This document shows, piece after piece, positions 36,545-43,872 of a DNA stretch of 64,000 nt; the stretch's first letter is position 1; each line of letters starts with the position of its first letter. The notes below the pieces were generated by a model, which was not told where the DNA came from, did no database searches, and was given only the letters and a program-made list of their open reading frames with translations. This DNA is from Oxobacter pfennigii. GTDB lineage: Bacteria; Bacillota; Clostridia; Clostridiales; Oxobacteraceae. The stretch covers positions 124,001 to 188,000 of the forward strand of contig NZ_LKET01000016.1 in the NCBI RefSeq assembly GCF_001317355.1. The letters are read 5' to 3'. The position numbers and the translations under genes are program-made.

Positions 36545-37549
36545 TTATTCCATTTCTATGGATACTGCATGGGCAATACAAGGTATACTTTCCTTCTGCT
36601 GATATGAAAGGGGGGATAGCAAAGCACCTGTTGCTACAATTAACATCCTTTTTATCTCTCCCTTTTTCATACGGTTCATGAAATGGCCGTAAGTTACTGT
36701 AGCAGAACATGCGCATCCGCTGCCTCCGGCGAATACCGGCTGGTCTTTTTTGTATATAAGTATACCGCAGTCTGTAAATATTTCGGGAGGTATTTCAAGT
36801 CCGTGTTTATTTAACAGATCCCCTGCGATTTGGTGACCTACGCTTCCGAGATCCCCTGTTGCGATAACATCATAATGAGATGGCTTTATGTGTAAATCCC
36901 TAAAGTGTGCTTCTATGGTATCAACAGCAGCAGGAGCCATGGCAGCACCCATATTAAAAGGGTCGGAAAGTCCCATATCAATAACACGCCCTATAGTTGC
37001 GCATTTAACTTTGGGCCCTGAACCTTCCTGTGCTACCAAAGCTGCACCTGCGCCAGTCACAGTCCATTGGGCATAGGGGGGTTTTTGGCCTCCGTATTCC
37101 GTAGGGTATCTGTACTGCTTTTCCGACGATCCATTGTGACTGGACGCAGCTGCAACTATGTAATTTGCGTTTTTGCTGTCTATAATCAAAGAAGCCAGTG
37201 CCAGCCCTTCCATGGAGCTTGAGCATGCACCGTAGACGCCTAAAAATGGAATTCCAAGGGTACGGGCAGCAAAGCTGCTTGAGATAATTTGATTCATCAA
37301 ATCTCCGCTTGTAAAAAAGGTCACGTCTTCTTTCTTTATATTAGCTTTATCTATTGCAAGTTCTGCCGCCTGCTCTAAAAGCTTCTTTTCTGCTTTTTCA
37401 AAGCTTTCCTGGCCCAGCCACATATCTTCGTGCAGGATATCGAAATCCTCTGACAGGTTTCCGTTTGCTTCAAAGGGACCTCCAACTGCAGCAGATGAAA
37501 TAATAACAGGTTTGGAATTAAAAACCCATGTTTGATGCCCGTAAAGCAT
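36545..37549 (-). CDS. spoVAD: Stage V sporulation protein AD
   Basis: A 334-aa protein with a thiolase-like fold, the soluble SpoVA subunit that binds dipicolinic acid on the outer face of the spore inner membrane. Typical features are a start near GHQTWVFNSKPVI, GVYGACSSSMEGLALAS at ~116-132, and CIAHAVSIEME at the end. Its ATG directly abuts the spoVAC stop codon, which indicates tight coupling. The strand and spacing place it between spoVAC and spoVAE, as in other spore formers. Confidence 0.93.
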   Translation of the reverse strand: MLYGHQTWVFNSKPVIISSAAVGGPFEANGNLSEDFDILHEDMWLGQESFEKAEKKLLEQAAELAIDKANIKKEDVTFFTSGDLMNQIISSSFAARTLGIPFLGVYGACSSSMEGLALASLIIDSKNANYIVAAASSHNGSSEKQYRYPTEYGGQKPPYAQWTVTGAGAALVAQEGSGPKVKCATIGRVIDMGLSDPFNMGAAMAPAAVDTIEAHFRDLHIKPSHYDVIATGDLGSVGHQIAGDLLNKHGLEIPPEIFTDCGILIYKKDQPVFAGGSGCACSATVTYGHFMNRMKKGEIKRMLIVATGALLSPLSYQQKESIPCIAHAVSIEME

Positions 37550-38029
37550 TTATATCCCACCTAACCATTGTATAGTAAGTTTTATAATAGCAACCACAAA
37601 GGCAGAAAAAACACCGTAAGTGATGACCGGTCCGGAAATTTTAAACATATTTCCGCCCACTCCGAGTACATACCCTTCACTCCGGTGTTCAATTGCTGCC
37701 GAAGCCATTGTGTTTGCAAAGCCTGTAACCGGGATAATACTTCCTGCTCCGGCCCACTGTCCTATATGGTCATATACACCAAGACCTGTAAGCAGCACAG
37801 AAACTATAATAAGCACTGCAGTGGTTGGGTTTCCGGCTGTCTTTTCAGTAAAGTTGAAATATTGTATAAAAATCATCTGTATGCCTTGGCCTATAGTACA
37901 GATAATGCCTCCGACTAAAAATGCCTTAAAGCAGTTGAATAAAACGGAACGTTTTGGTTCTCTGTCCTTAGCAAATTTTTGATATTCCTGCTGGGTGGGG
38001 GTAAGCTTTTTCTTTTTCATATTGGACAT
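37550..38029 (-). CDS. spoVAC: Stage V sporulation protein AC
   Basis: A 159-aa membrane protein with about four helices after a basic N-terminus (MKKKKLTPTQQEYQKFAKD). VGGIICTIGQGIQMIF, GLGVYDHIGQWAGAGSIIPVTGF and ANTMASAAIEHRSEG are characteristic of SpoVAC, which acts as a mechanosensitive part of the Ca-DPA channel. ATG 38029 has AAGGTGAT upstream. It sits 11 bases after the DUF421 gene in a single operon. Confidence 0.93.
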   Translation of the reverse strand: MSNMKKKKLTPTQQEYQKFAKDREPKRSVLFNCFKAFLVGGIICTIGQGIQMIFIQYFNFTEKTAGNPTTAVLIIVSVLLTGLGVYDHIGQWAGAGSIIPVTGFANTMASAAIEHRSEGYVLGVGGNMFKISGPVITYGVFSAFVVAIIKLTIQWLGGI

Positions 38030-38040
38030 TTTATCACCTT

Positions 38041-38898
38041 CTAATGTAATAAATATGGTTTTAATTTATTTAATACCGCATCAAGCTTAGCAGCGTCTTT
38101 TGAGTAAACATCCTTAGCTTCAGCATTCTCTGTCTGTAATGCAAACTTCAGAAGATCAGCATGAGTTCTTTCGAGATTTGCATAAAGAAGTTCCTTTACC
38201 TTAGGCTGCGGAGTCTGTATACTGTCGTCAAACAAATCCACGTACAGGTCACCTGAAGAGTCCACCTGCCCTATGAACACATTTTCAAGGGCTATTCCTA
38301 AACCAGAAAGCTGTGTAATTAGCCATCTCCGGTTTAACCCCATGTTGCTTAAGGGCTCGTCGAGTATGTTGCCATCAAGTATCACTGTCTGGGATTCAGA
38401 CTGGGGTGCTACTTTCTGACCAAAATCATGGGGAGTTATAGGTTTTTTATCTGATTTTAAAAGTACGCTTATTTCTCCTGTGGTCTCCATTACAGCAAAT
38501 TCAACATCAGCCAGGTTAAAAGCATTTTTAGACCGTAATTCTCTTAAAAGCTCTTCGCCGGTTAATCTTACCTGTAAAAGGTTCTCTTCCATAACTTTCC
38601 CTTGTTTTATAAGCACTGTCTCTTTTCCAAATACAAGATCGTGCACCCATTTACTTTTTATGGACAGATATTCCAAAGCAATGGTTAGTAGTACCCAGAC
38701 ACTCAGGGCAATAGACCCAAATGTAAGGGTTGTGAGCTTCAATGATAAAAAGGAGGCAATTATAGCCATTACAGTCAAGTTTATCAGCTTAAATGGCGAC
38801 ATTCTTGACAGGCTCCCTTTACCCATTATCCTTGTAAAAAACAAGACTATTAGAAATAAGGATACTGACCTAATCAATATTTCAACCCAGTCCTTCAT
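38041..38898 (-). CDS. DUF421 (YetF-like) membrane protein with DUF1657-like tail
   Basis: A 285-aa protein. The first ~85 residues hold three membrane helices (WVEILIRSVSLFLIVLFFTR, then RMSPFKLINLTVMAI). The cytoplasmic DUF421 core spans ~90-215 (FNLADVEFAVMETTGEISVL; LNRRWLITQLSG). The last ~50 residues form a helical DUF1657-like domain (NLERTHADLLKFALQTENAE). In the Bacillus spoVA2mob operon a protein with the same two-domain build is the one linked to raised spore heat resistance. ATG 38898 follows GAGGGAAG. Confidence 0.86.
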   Translation of the reverse strand: MKDWVEILIRSVSLFLIVLFFTRIMGKGSLSRMSPFKLINLTVMAIIASFLSLKLTTLTFGSIALSVWVLLTIALEYLSIKSKWVHDLVFGKETVLIKQGKVMEENLLQVRLTGEELLRELRSKNAFNLADVEFAVMETTGEISVLLKSDKKPITPHDFGQKVAPQSESQTVILDGNILDEPLSNMGLNRRWLITQLSGLGIALENVFIGQVDSSGDLYVDLFDDSIQTPQPKVKELLYANLERTHADLLKFALQTENAEAKDVYSKDAAKLDAVLNKLKPYLLH

Positions 38899-38911
38899 AT
38901 ACTTCCCTCAC

Positions 38912-39118
38912 TTAATATCCTTTATATTGTGGTTCCTCGAACTCCAAAGTTTTTGACCTGTTTTCAAGATCATTAATAACTTCATTTGCAGTATCTATAG
39001 CTTCCTGATATGCTGACTTGGTATCTTCATCCTGAGATTGCAGCCGGTAAACCTTCAATGTACTTTCGACACCCTTTAGGGTGGCTATTGTCTGCTTTAA
39101 CTGGGATGCTACCGTCAC
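38912..39118 (-). CDS. DUF1657 protein, proximal copy
   Basis: A 68-aa helical protein starting (as GTG) with TVASQLKQTIATLKGVESTL and ending EEPQYKGY. It shares its N-terminal motif and its C-terminal EPQYK with the distal copy (35877-36083). GTG 39118 has AGGTGATT four bases upstream. It is the first gene of the minus-strand operon that continues through DUF421, spoVAC, spoVAD, spoVAE and the second DUF1657 gene. Confidence 0.82.
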   Translation of the reverse strand: MTVASQLKQTIATLKGVESTLKVYRLQSQDEDTKSAYQEAIDTANEVINDLENRSKTLEFEEPQYKGY

Positions 39119-39340
39119 ATTAAATCACCTGCCTTACAATACTATTTTTTTCTTCTTTTCTTGTTTTATCCTCCTAAATATCATGTGGAATACATTACAT
39201 AATTAAATAGAGTTAAAATAAAGTGAAAGCAGCATGTAAAATATTAAAGCTTTGTATGCATACTATTTTTAGATTCCCTAAAACTAAAGAATAACTGAAA
39301 TAGAAACTGACATGGGCTACAGGAAAGAAGTGATATCAAT

Positions 39341-40054
39341 TTGAATATTATTTTTGTGGTAATTATACGGTCCTTTATTTCATTCTTTTCCCTGCTGATT
39401 CTTGTACGGCTTATGGGTAAACAGCAGATGGCGCAGCTTACATTCTTTGACTATGTTGTAGGCATCACAATTGGTTCCATAGCCTCAACACTCTCGGTGC
39501 AGGTTAATCAAAATACGACGGCGACTCTGGCAGGTATGGGTGTCTGGACAATACTGCCTATACTGCTTGCAGTTTTAAGCGTTCATAATGTATGGGTCAG
39601 AAAAGTTGTTGAAGGGGAAGCCACTGTTGTTATAGAAAATAGCAATATATTAGAAAAGAATCTAAAAAAATTACATCTTTCTATTGATGATCTTATATCC
39701 CAGCTCAGAAACCAGGGCGTATTTAGCATCGCTGATGTAGAGTTTGCTTTATTTGAGGCCAATGGCAAGTTAAGTATATTAAAAAAATCTCAAAAACAGC
39801 CCGTTACACCAGGCGATTTAAATATACAAACCCAGTATGAAGGGCTGCCCACTGTGCTTATATCAGACGGAGTTTTGCTGACTGATGCCTTATACTCGCT
39901 GAAGCTGTCCAATGCATGGCTCCAGCATCAACTGGGTAAACAGAATATTATCAATATCAGCGAAGTTTCTATAGCTCAACTGGATACAAAGGGAAACCTG
40001 TATGTGGATTTAATGGGAGATAAACAATCTTATGTTATTTCTACCCAAAATTGA
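39341..40054 (+). CDS. DUF421 (YetF-like) membrane protein
   Basis: A 237-aa protein with three N-terminal membrane helices (residues ~4-80) and the DUF421 cytoplasmic domain (RLMGKQQMAQLTFFDYVVG, FSIADVEFALFEANGKLSIL, QLDTKGNLYVDLMGD). It lacks the DUF1657-like tail of its minus-strand neighbour. The start is TTG 39341. It is divergent from the spoVA/DUF1657 operon and followed 17 bases later by a small lipoprotein gene. A spore-membrane role is inferred from context. Confidence 0.85.
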   Translation: MNIIFVVIIRSFISFFSLLILVRLMGKQQMAQLTFFDYVVGITIGSIASTLSVQVNQNTTATLAGMGVWTILPILLAVLSVHNVWVRKVVEGEATVVIENSNILEKNLKKLHLSIDDLISQLRNQGVFSIADVEFALFEANGKLSILKKSQKQPVTPGDLNIQTQYEGLPTVLISDGVLLTDALYSLKLSNAWLQHQLGKQNIINISEVSIAQLDTKGNLYVDLMGDKQSYVISTQN

Positions 40055-40071
40055 GTAAGGGAGGTATAGAA

Positions 40072-40428
40072 TTGAAAAAATATATTTCATTATTAATAGT
40101 GCTTGGTATTTTTCTATTATTATGTGCCTGTGGGCCTATAAGAAGGCCTATGGACAATAAAACCGGATTTTCCAGTTACCTTAAAGAAGCTGAAAACCAC
40201 ATTCGGACCGAAGATTGGCAAAATGCCAGAGCGAGCTTAGAGAGTGCTGATAAAGCATGGAAAAGTATAAAACCTATTCTACAAATTGATATAGACCATG
40301 ATTACGTAAATAGCATAGAAAATAATTTTACACAATTAAGAGCTTATATAGAAAACAAAGAAAAATCAGATTCACTTGCTTTGATCCTTATGATTCAGGA
40401 AGATTGGAAAAATATCGGCTCCATGTAA
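40072..40428 (+). CDS. DUF4363-like lipoprotein
   Basis: A 118-aa protein with a lipoprotein signal (lipobox LLCAC, Cys at ~20) and a helical mature domain (YLKEAENHIRTEDWQNARAS). The start is TTG 40072 with GGGAGG seven bases upstream; the longer frame covers the ribosome site. Proteins of this layout (DUF4363) often follow DUF421 genes in Clostridia. Together they probably work at the outer face of a membrane, but the function is unknown. Confidence 0.65.
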   Translation: MKKYISLLIVLGIFLLLCACGPIRRPMDNKTGFSSYLKEAENHIRTEDWQNARASLESADKAWKSIKPILQIDIDHDYVNSIENNFTQLRAYIENKEKSDSLALILMIQEDWKNIGSM

Positions 40429-40483
40429 AAATGATTATAATATTCAATAAAGTGCTAAACCGAACAATCCTTTCAAAAAATAT

Positions 40484-41026
40484 TTATATTTTTTCTTTCT
40501 GTCTTTGCCTGAATCTCCTAACCTTCATAAGGCTGGCGCAGGTGTCATCGCACCACTTTCTGTTCTTTTTCTTGCTTTCATCAATAAAAAACCACCCGCA
40601 TTCAGGATTCTGGCATATTCTCAGATTGTTAACATATTGTGAGGAATAAAGCCTGGAAAAAGACGCAGCAATTTCAGCCATAAACCATTTCCAGCCGTGG
40701 ACTAATGGCTCTTCATATAATTTTCTGTTTTCTTTATCTACATTAAGCACTCTAAAAAAACTTACACATGACATATAACCATTGATAAACTCTATATCAT
40801 CATTAAGCAGTTTTTCTCCTCCGGCTATCTTCGCAAAAATTTCTGCTAAATGTTTTCTCATATCTATCAGTCTTTTTAACTCTGCTTCTGTGGGAGCTGA
40901 TAATGATTTAATATTCCACTTGTCAGCGAAGCTTAACAGCCAGTCATTGTTTCTTAAGGGATCATTAAATAATTTATGTGTAATGTACCAACTGCTGTTT
41001 ACAAACTCAAGGCATAAAAAATCCAT
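40484..41026 (-). CDS. CGNR zinc-finger/ABATE-type regulator
   Basis: A 180-aa protein. The N-terminal part (DFLCLEFVNS, then PTEAELKRLIDMRKHLAEI) fits the ABATE domain. The C-terminal zinc finger is at ~138-165: CQNPECGWFFIDESKKKNRK then WCDDTCASLMKVRRFR, giving four Cys ligands and a basic DNA-binding tail. Such proteins are probable transcription regulators. ATG 41026 has GGAGG upstream. It is divergent from the Fe-S protein gene at 41137, its likely target, with a shared 110-bp control region. Confidence 0.82.
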   Translation of the reverse strand: MDFLCLEFVNSSWYITHKLFNDPLRNNDWLLSFADKWNIKSLSAPTEAELKRLIDMRKHLAEIFAKIAGGEKLLNDDIEFINGYMSCVSFFRVLNVDKENRKLYEEPLVHGWKWFMAEIAASFSRLYSSQYVNNLRICQNPECGWFFIDESKKKNRKWCDDTCASLMKVRRFRQRQKEKI

Positions 41027-41136
41027 GACGTAACCTCCAATTTAATTGTTGACAGTTACAAAGCTTTGAATTAATATTATTATAATAATGTAACTAAAAA
41101 ATGTCAAAATACAGGTTACATAAAAAGGAGGAAAAT

Positions 41137-42051
41137 ATGATAGAGGACAGTTTATATTCAGAAATTGAAGCTGCGGGTTTCAAAATCAAAGTTTTTAAAG
41201 CTGAACACTTAAAAGAAATCAGCAGAGACTTTAAAACATTTGCAGAACAGGGATTAATAGATAAAAGTTTCTATAGAAATAACCTTGCAGATTTTAACTA
41301 TGACTACATAAGTATATTACCTGATGCAAAATCAGTGATGGTAATTGCCTCTCCACAAGGTAAAAGCCTTGCTGAATTTCAATTTAAGGGAAAATCCTTT
41401 GATATGGTCGTTCCTCCTACATATATATATCCAACCATTGATAACCGGGTAACAGGGATATTAAATCGCGTTTTCGCAGAAAATGGGCATGACTTTGTAA
41501 GAGTCCGCCTGCCATTTAAATTATTAGCCGTCAGAAGCGGATTGGGACAGTATGGGCGGAATAATATTTGTTATGTATCAGAGTTTGGAAGTTTTTTCAG
41601 ATTGTCGGCTTTTGTTACCGACTATGAATTTGAGGAGGACAGCTGGGGTGAGGTTAAGGCAATTAAAAGCTGCAGCAGCTGCTCTCTGTGCATTGATAAT
41701 TGCCCTACCGGTGCAATTGATAAAAGCAGGTTTGTGATTCGGGCTCATCATTGCCTGACAAATTTTAACGAGAGCGATGAACCAATACCTGAATGGGTAA
41801 ATGCTGACTGGCATAATGCTGTTGTAGGATGCATGAGATGCCAGGATGTCTGTCCTCATAATAAAGATAGAATTAATCTGGTAGAGGACAGGATTTGCTT
41901 TTCTGAAAAAGAGACAGAAATGATACTTGACGGAAAAGATTTTGAAAGTCTTCCCGAGGAAATGAGAAATAAGATATCTTTCATGGGAATGGAATCTTAT
42001 TTGCATATTCTTCCAAGAAATATCCGCTTGATTAAGGGGCTTATTAAATAA
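41137..42051 (+). CDS. QueG-like double-cluster Fe-S protein
   Basis: A 304-aa protein with a C-terminal ferredoxin-like domain holding two [4Fe-4S] sites: CSSCSLCIDNCPTGAID and CMRCQDVCPHNK. The N-terminal part (SVMVIASPQGKSLAEF, VRSGLGQYGRNNICYV) resembles epoxyqueuosine reductase and reductive-dehalogenase-related proteins, but the full set of QueG cobalamin-site motifs is not obvious. The start is ATG 41137 with AAGGAGG; an earlier in-frame ATG at 41101 lacks a ribosome site. It may be a redox enzyme with a different substrate. Confidence 0.78.
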   Translation: MIEDSLYSEIEAAGFKIKVFKAEHLKEISRDFKTFAEQGLIDKSFYRNNLADFNYDYISILPDAKSVMVIASPQGKSLAEFQFKGKSFDMVVPPTYIYPTIDNRVTGILNRVFAENGHDFVRVRLPFKLLAVRSGLGQYGRNNICYVSEFGSFFRLSAFVTDYEFEEDSWGEVKAIKSCSSCSLCIDNCPTGAIDKSRFVIRAHHCLTNFNESDEPIPEWVNADWHNAVVGCMRCQDVCPHNKDRINLVEDRICFSEKETEMILDGKDFESLPEEMRNKISFMGMESYLHILPRNIRLIKGLIK

Positions 42052-42079
42052 ATTATTATTGTAACATTTTTATTTAAAA

Positions 42080-42190
42080 AATAACAAAAGAACAGTCTGG
42101 ATAAGCGTTTCCGGCGCCGATAATGATACCGTTGAAGGAATGGCTTTAAACAGGAGCGTGGATTTTATAATTGAGACTTTGGATGAATAG
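42080..42190 (+). pseudogene. Possible 3' end of a lost gene
   Basis: An open frame reads TVWISVSGADNDTVEGMALN then RSVDFIIETLDE and a stop at 42188-42190. It has coding-like composition but no start or ribosome site. I do not recognise the family. It is offered only as a likely remnant. Confidence 0.3.
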
Positions 42191-42239
42191 AATAGAGAAT
42201 TATTCCTTTGAGATTGAGATCAAGGTGGCAATTCAAGAT

Positions 42240-42291
42240 ATGCACCTCAAATGCTAGCCAGAAACGGCTAATACTTGGAGGTGCATTTTTT
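42240..42291 (+). terminator. Two-part hairpin with T run
   Basis: Outer stem ATGCACCTC/GAGGTGCAT (42240-42248, 42278-42286) and inner stem TAGCC/GGCTA, followed by TTTTT. It could end transcription from the Fe-S gene or the remnant ahead of rex. The rest of the 42052-42447 gap is non-coding apart from the rex control region. Confidence 0.7.
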
Positions 42292-42391
42292 ATGTATACT
42301 ATAACACAAAGAAAATAAGATGTATAACATATAACTGCAAAAAACGTAGTTTTTTTTATTGCATAAATAAATAAAAATCAGTATAATTTAA

Positions 42392-42426
42392 ATCGATAAA
42401 AGTTTATCGATATACTGTTATCGATT
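42392..42426 (+). promoter_or_regulatory. Operator-like repeats upstream of rex
   Basis: A perfect dyad ATCGATAAA-AG-TTTATCGAT (42392-42411) is followed by a third half-site GTTATCGATT (42417-42426). A likely -10 box TATACT lies between (42411-42416). Three TATCGAT boxes across a promoter suggest repressor binding. The sequence does not match the classical Rex box, so Rex autoregulation is only one option. Confidence 0.5.
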
Positions 42427-42447
42427 AAATTTGAGAGGAATAGTGGC

Positions 42448-43104
42448 ATGACTGATAATGAAAAAATAAACCCGCCCATTTCAATTCAGACACTAAAACG
42501 CCTTCCCTTATATCTTGGATATCTCAAATCTCTTGATAAGGATGAAATTAAGATCATATCCTCACCCATAATAGCTAAAGCTTTAAATCTGAATGAAGTA
42601 CAGGTAAGAAAGGATCTTGCTTCGATAAAAAGCGGCGGCAGGCCAAAGACAGGATATCTTCTTGAAAAACTTATTATAAGCCTTGAGGAGTATCTTGGAT
42701 ATGGCAATATGAACGAGGCCGTACTTGTAGGGGTAGGCTGCTTAGGCTGTTCACTTCTTAAGTATAATGGCTTTGAGAACTACGGAATGAAAATACTCGT
42801 TGGTTTTGATGTTGATGAGTCTGTAATAGGAACGGAAATAAACGGTAAGCGCATATTTCCGATTTCAAAGCTTAAAGACCTTTGTCAAAGACTTCACATA
42901 AATATCGGAATAATAACAGTTACAGGGGAAAGCGCCCAGGAGGTATGTGATTTGCTTTTGGAAGCCGGCATCCAAGCAATCTGGAATTTTACTTCAATTC
43001 AGCTTAACGTACCTGACGGCATTATCGTTCAAAATGAAAATATTGCTTCCTCACTTGCCGTACTTTCAAAGCATCTGAAGAAAAAGTCAAAAGTCAGAAA
43101 ATAG
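42448..43104 (+). CDS. rex: Redox-sensing repressor Rex-like
   Basis: A 218-aa protein with a winged-helix domain (residues ~12-80: TLKRLPLYLGYLKSL, NEVQVRKDLASIKSGGRPKT) and a Rossmann NAD(H)-binding domain (VGVGCLGCSLLKYNGF at ~93-108; FDVDESVIG). Rex senses the NADH/NAD+ ratio and represses fermentation and hydrogenase genes. The nucleotide motif is GVGCLG where the usual form is GAGNLG, so this is a divergent member. It stands next to hydCBA, with a candidate Rex box in the hydC promoter at 43239. Confidence 0.88.
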   Translation: MTDNEKINPPISIQTLKRLPLYLGYLKSLDKDEIKIISSPIIAKALNLNEVQVRKDLASIKSGGRPKTGYLLEKLIISLEEYLGYGNMNEAVLVGVGCLGCSLLKYNGFENYGMKILVGFDVDESVIGTEINGKRIFPISKLKDLCQRLHINIGIITVTGESAQEVCDLLLEAGIQAIWNFTSIQLNVPDGIIVQNENIASSLAVLSKHLKKKSKVRK

Positions 43105-43238
43105 ACTTTAAGCACACCAAACGGTACATACCAAAAATTTGTACAAACAAACCATTATGAATACTATCATTTTATTTCATAAACACAGAAGATTGATTTA
43201 TATAAGCCACTATACTTCAGGTATTACTGTAAGCAACT

Positions 43239-43256
43239 GTGTTAAATAAATAACTT
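43239..43256 (+). promoter_or_regulatory. Candidate Rex operator upstream of hydC
   Basis: GTGTTAAATAAATAACTT matches the Rex consensus TTGTTAA-N4-TTAACAA at 10 of 14 defined positions, including both GTTA and TAAC arms. It lies 119 bases upstream of the hydC start. Confidence 0.5.
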
Positions 43257-43374
43257 ATAATAAATGTCTTTAAGTCAGGATGTACAATTCCAGAATCTCT
43301 TATCCTTAATTTGAGTACAAAACTCAGCCAAAAATATTATTTATAACTTGTTTTAATAATTGGAGGTTAAATTA

Positions 43375-43872
43375 ATGGCAAACAGTATTTCATCTAAATT
43401 TGACCGTGCCTGTATCATTCTGGACAAATATGACCGCAGTCCAAGCAAACTTATCCCGATTCTCCAGGACATACAGGCAGAGTACAAGTATCTTCCCGAG
43501 GAGATAATGACTTTTATATCTGTCGCCCTTGATATATCTCCTTCGACAGTTTATGGAGTTGCGACATTTTATGCGCACTTTACTCTTGAACCGAAAGGCA
43601 AGCATGTTATTAAGATATGTGACGGAACGGCATGTCATGTAAAGAAGTCGGAAGGAATCCTCAATGCTCTTGAAAAGGATCTCGGATTAAACAAGAATAA
43701 TAAAACTACAAAAGATATGATGTTTACCCTTGAAACCGTCGCATGTCTTGGCGCCTGCGGGCTCGCGCCGGCCGTAGTAGTAGATGAAAAGGTCCACGGA
43801 CTCATGACTCCTGAAAAAACCCTTGCGCTCTTAGACAGTATTAAAAAGGAGGAATTAGATAATGTCCAATAA
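43375..43872 (+). CDS. hydC: NADH-dependent [FeFe]-hydrogenase subunit C (NuoE-like)
   Basis: A 165-aa thioredoxin-like [2Fe-2S] protein. Cluster ligands are C82 and C87 in CDGTACHVKK and C124 and C128 in CLGACGLAP, the NuoE pattern. It passes electrons between the NAD(H) and hydrogenase subunits of a trimeric HydABC complex. ATG 43375 has GGAGG eight bases upstream. It overlaps hydB by 11 bases. Confidence 0.92.
   Translation: MANSISSKFDRACIILDKYDRSPSKLIPILQDIQAEYKYLPEEIMTFISVALDISPSTVYGVATFYAHFTLEPKGKHVIKICDGTACHVKKSEGILNALEKDLGLNKNNKTTKDMMFTLETVACLGACGLAPAVVVDEKVHGLMTPEKTLALLDSIKKEELDNVQ

Noticed and set aside
36136-36681. 181-aa plus-strand frame across spoVAE and the end of spoVAD
   Set aside because: It is antisense to two well-supported spoVA genes and has no recognisable domain.
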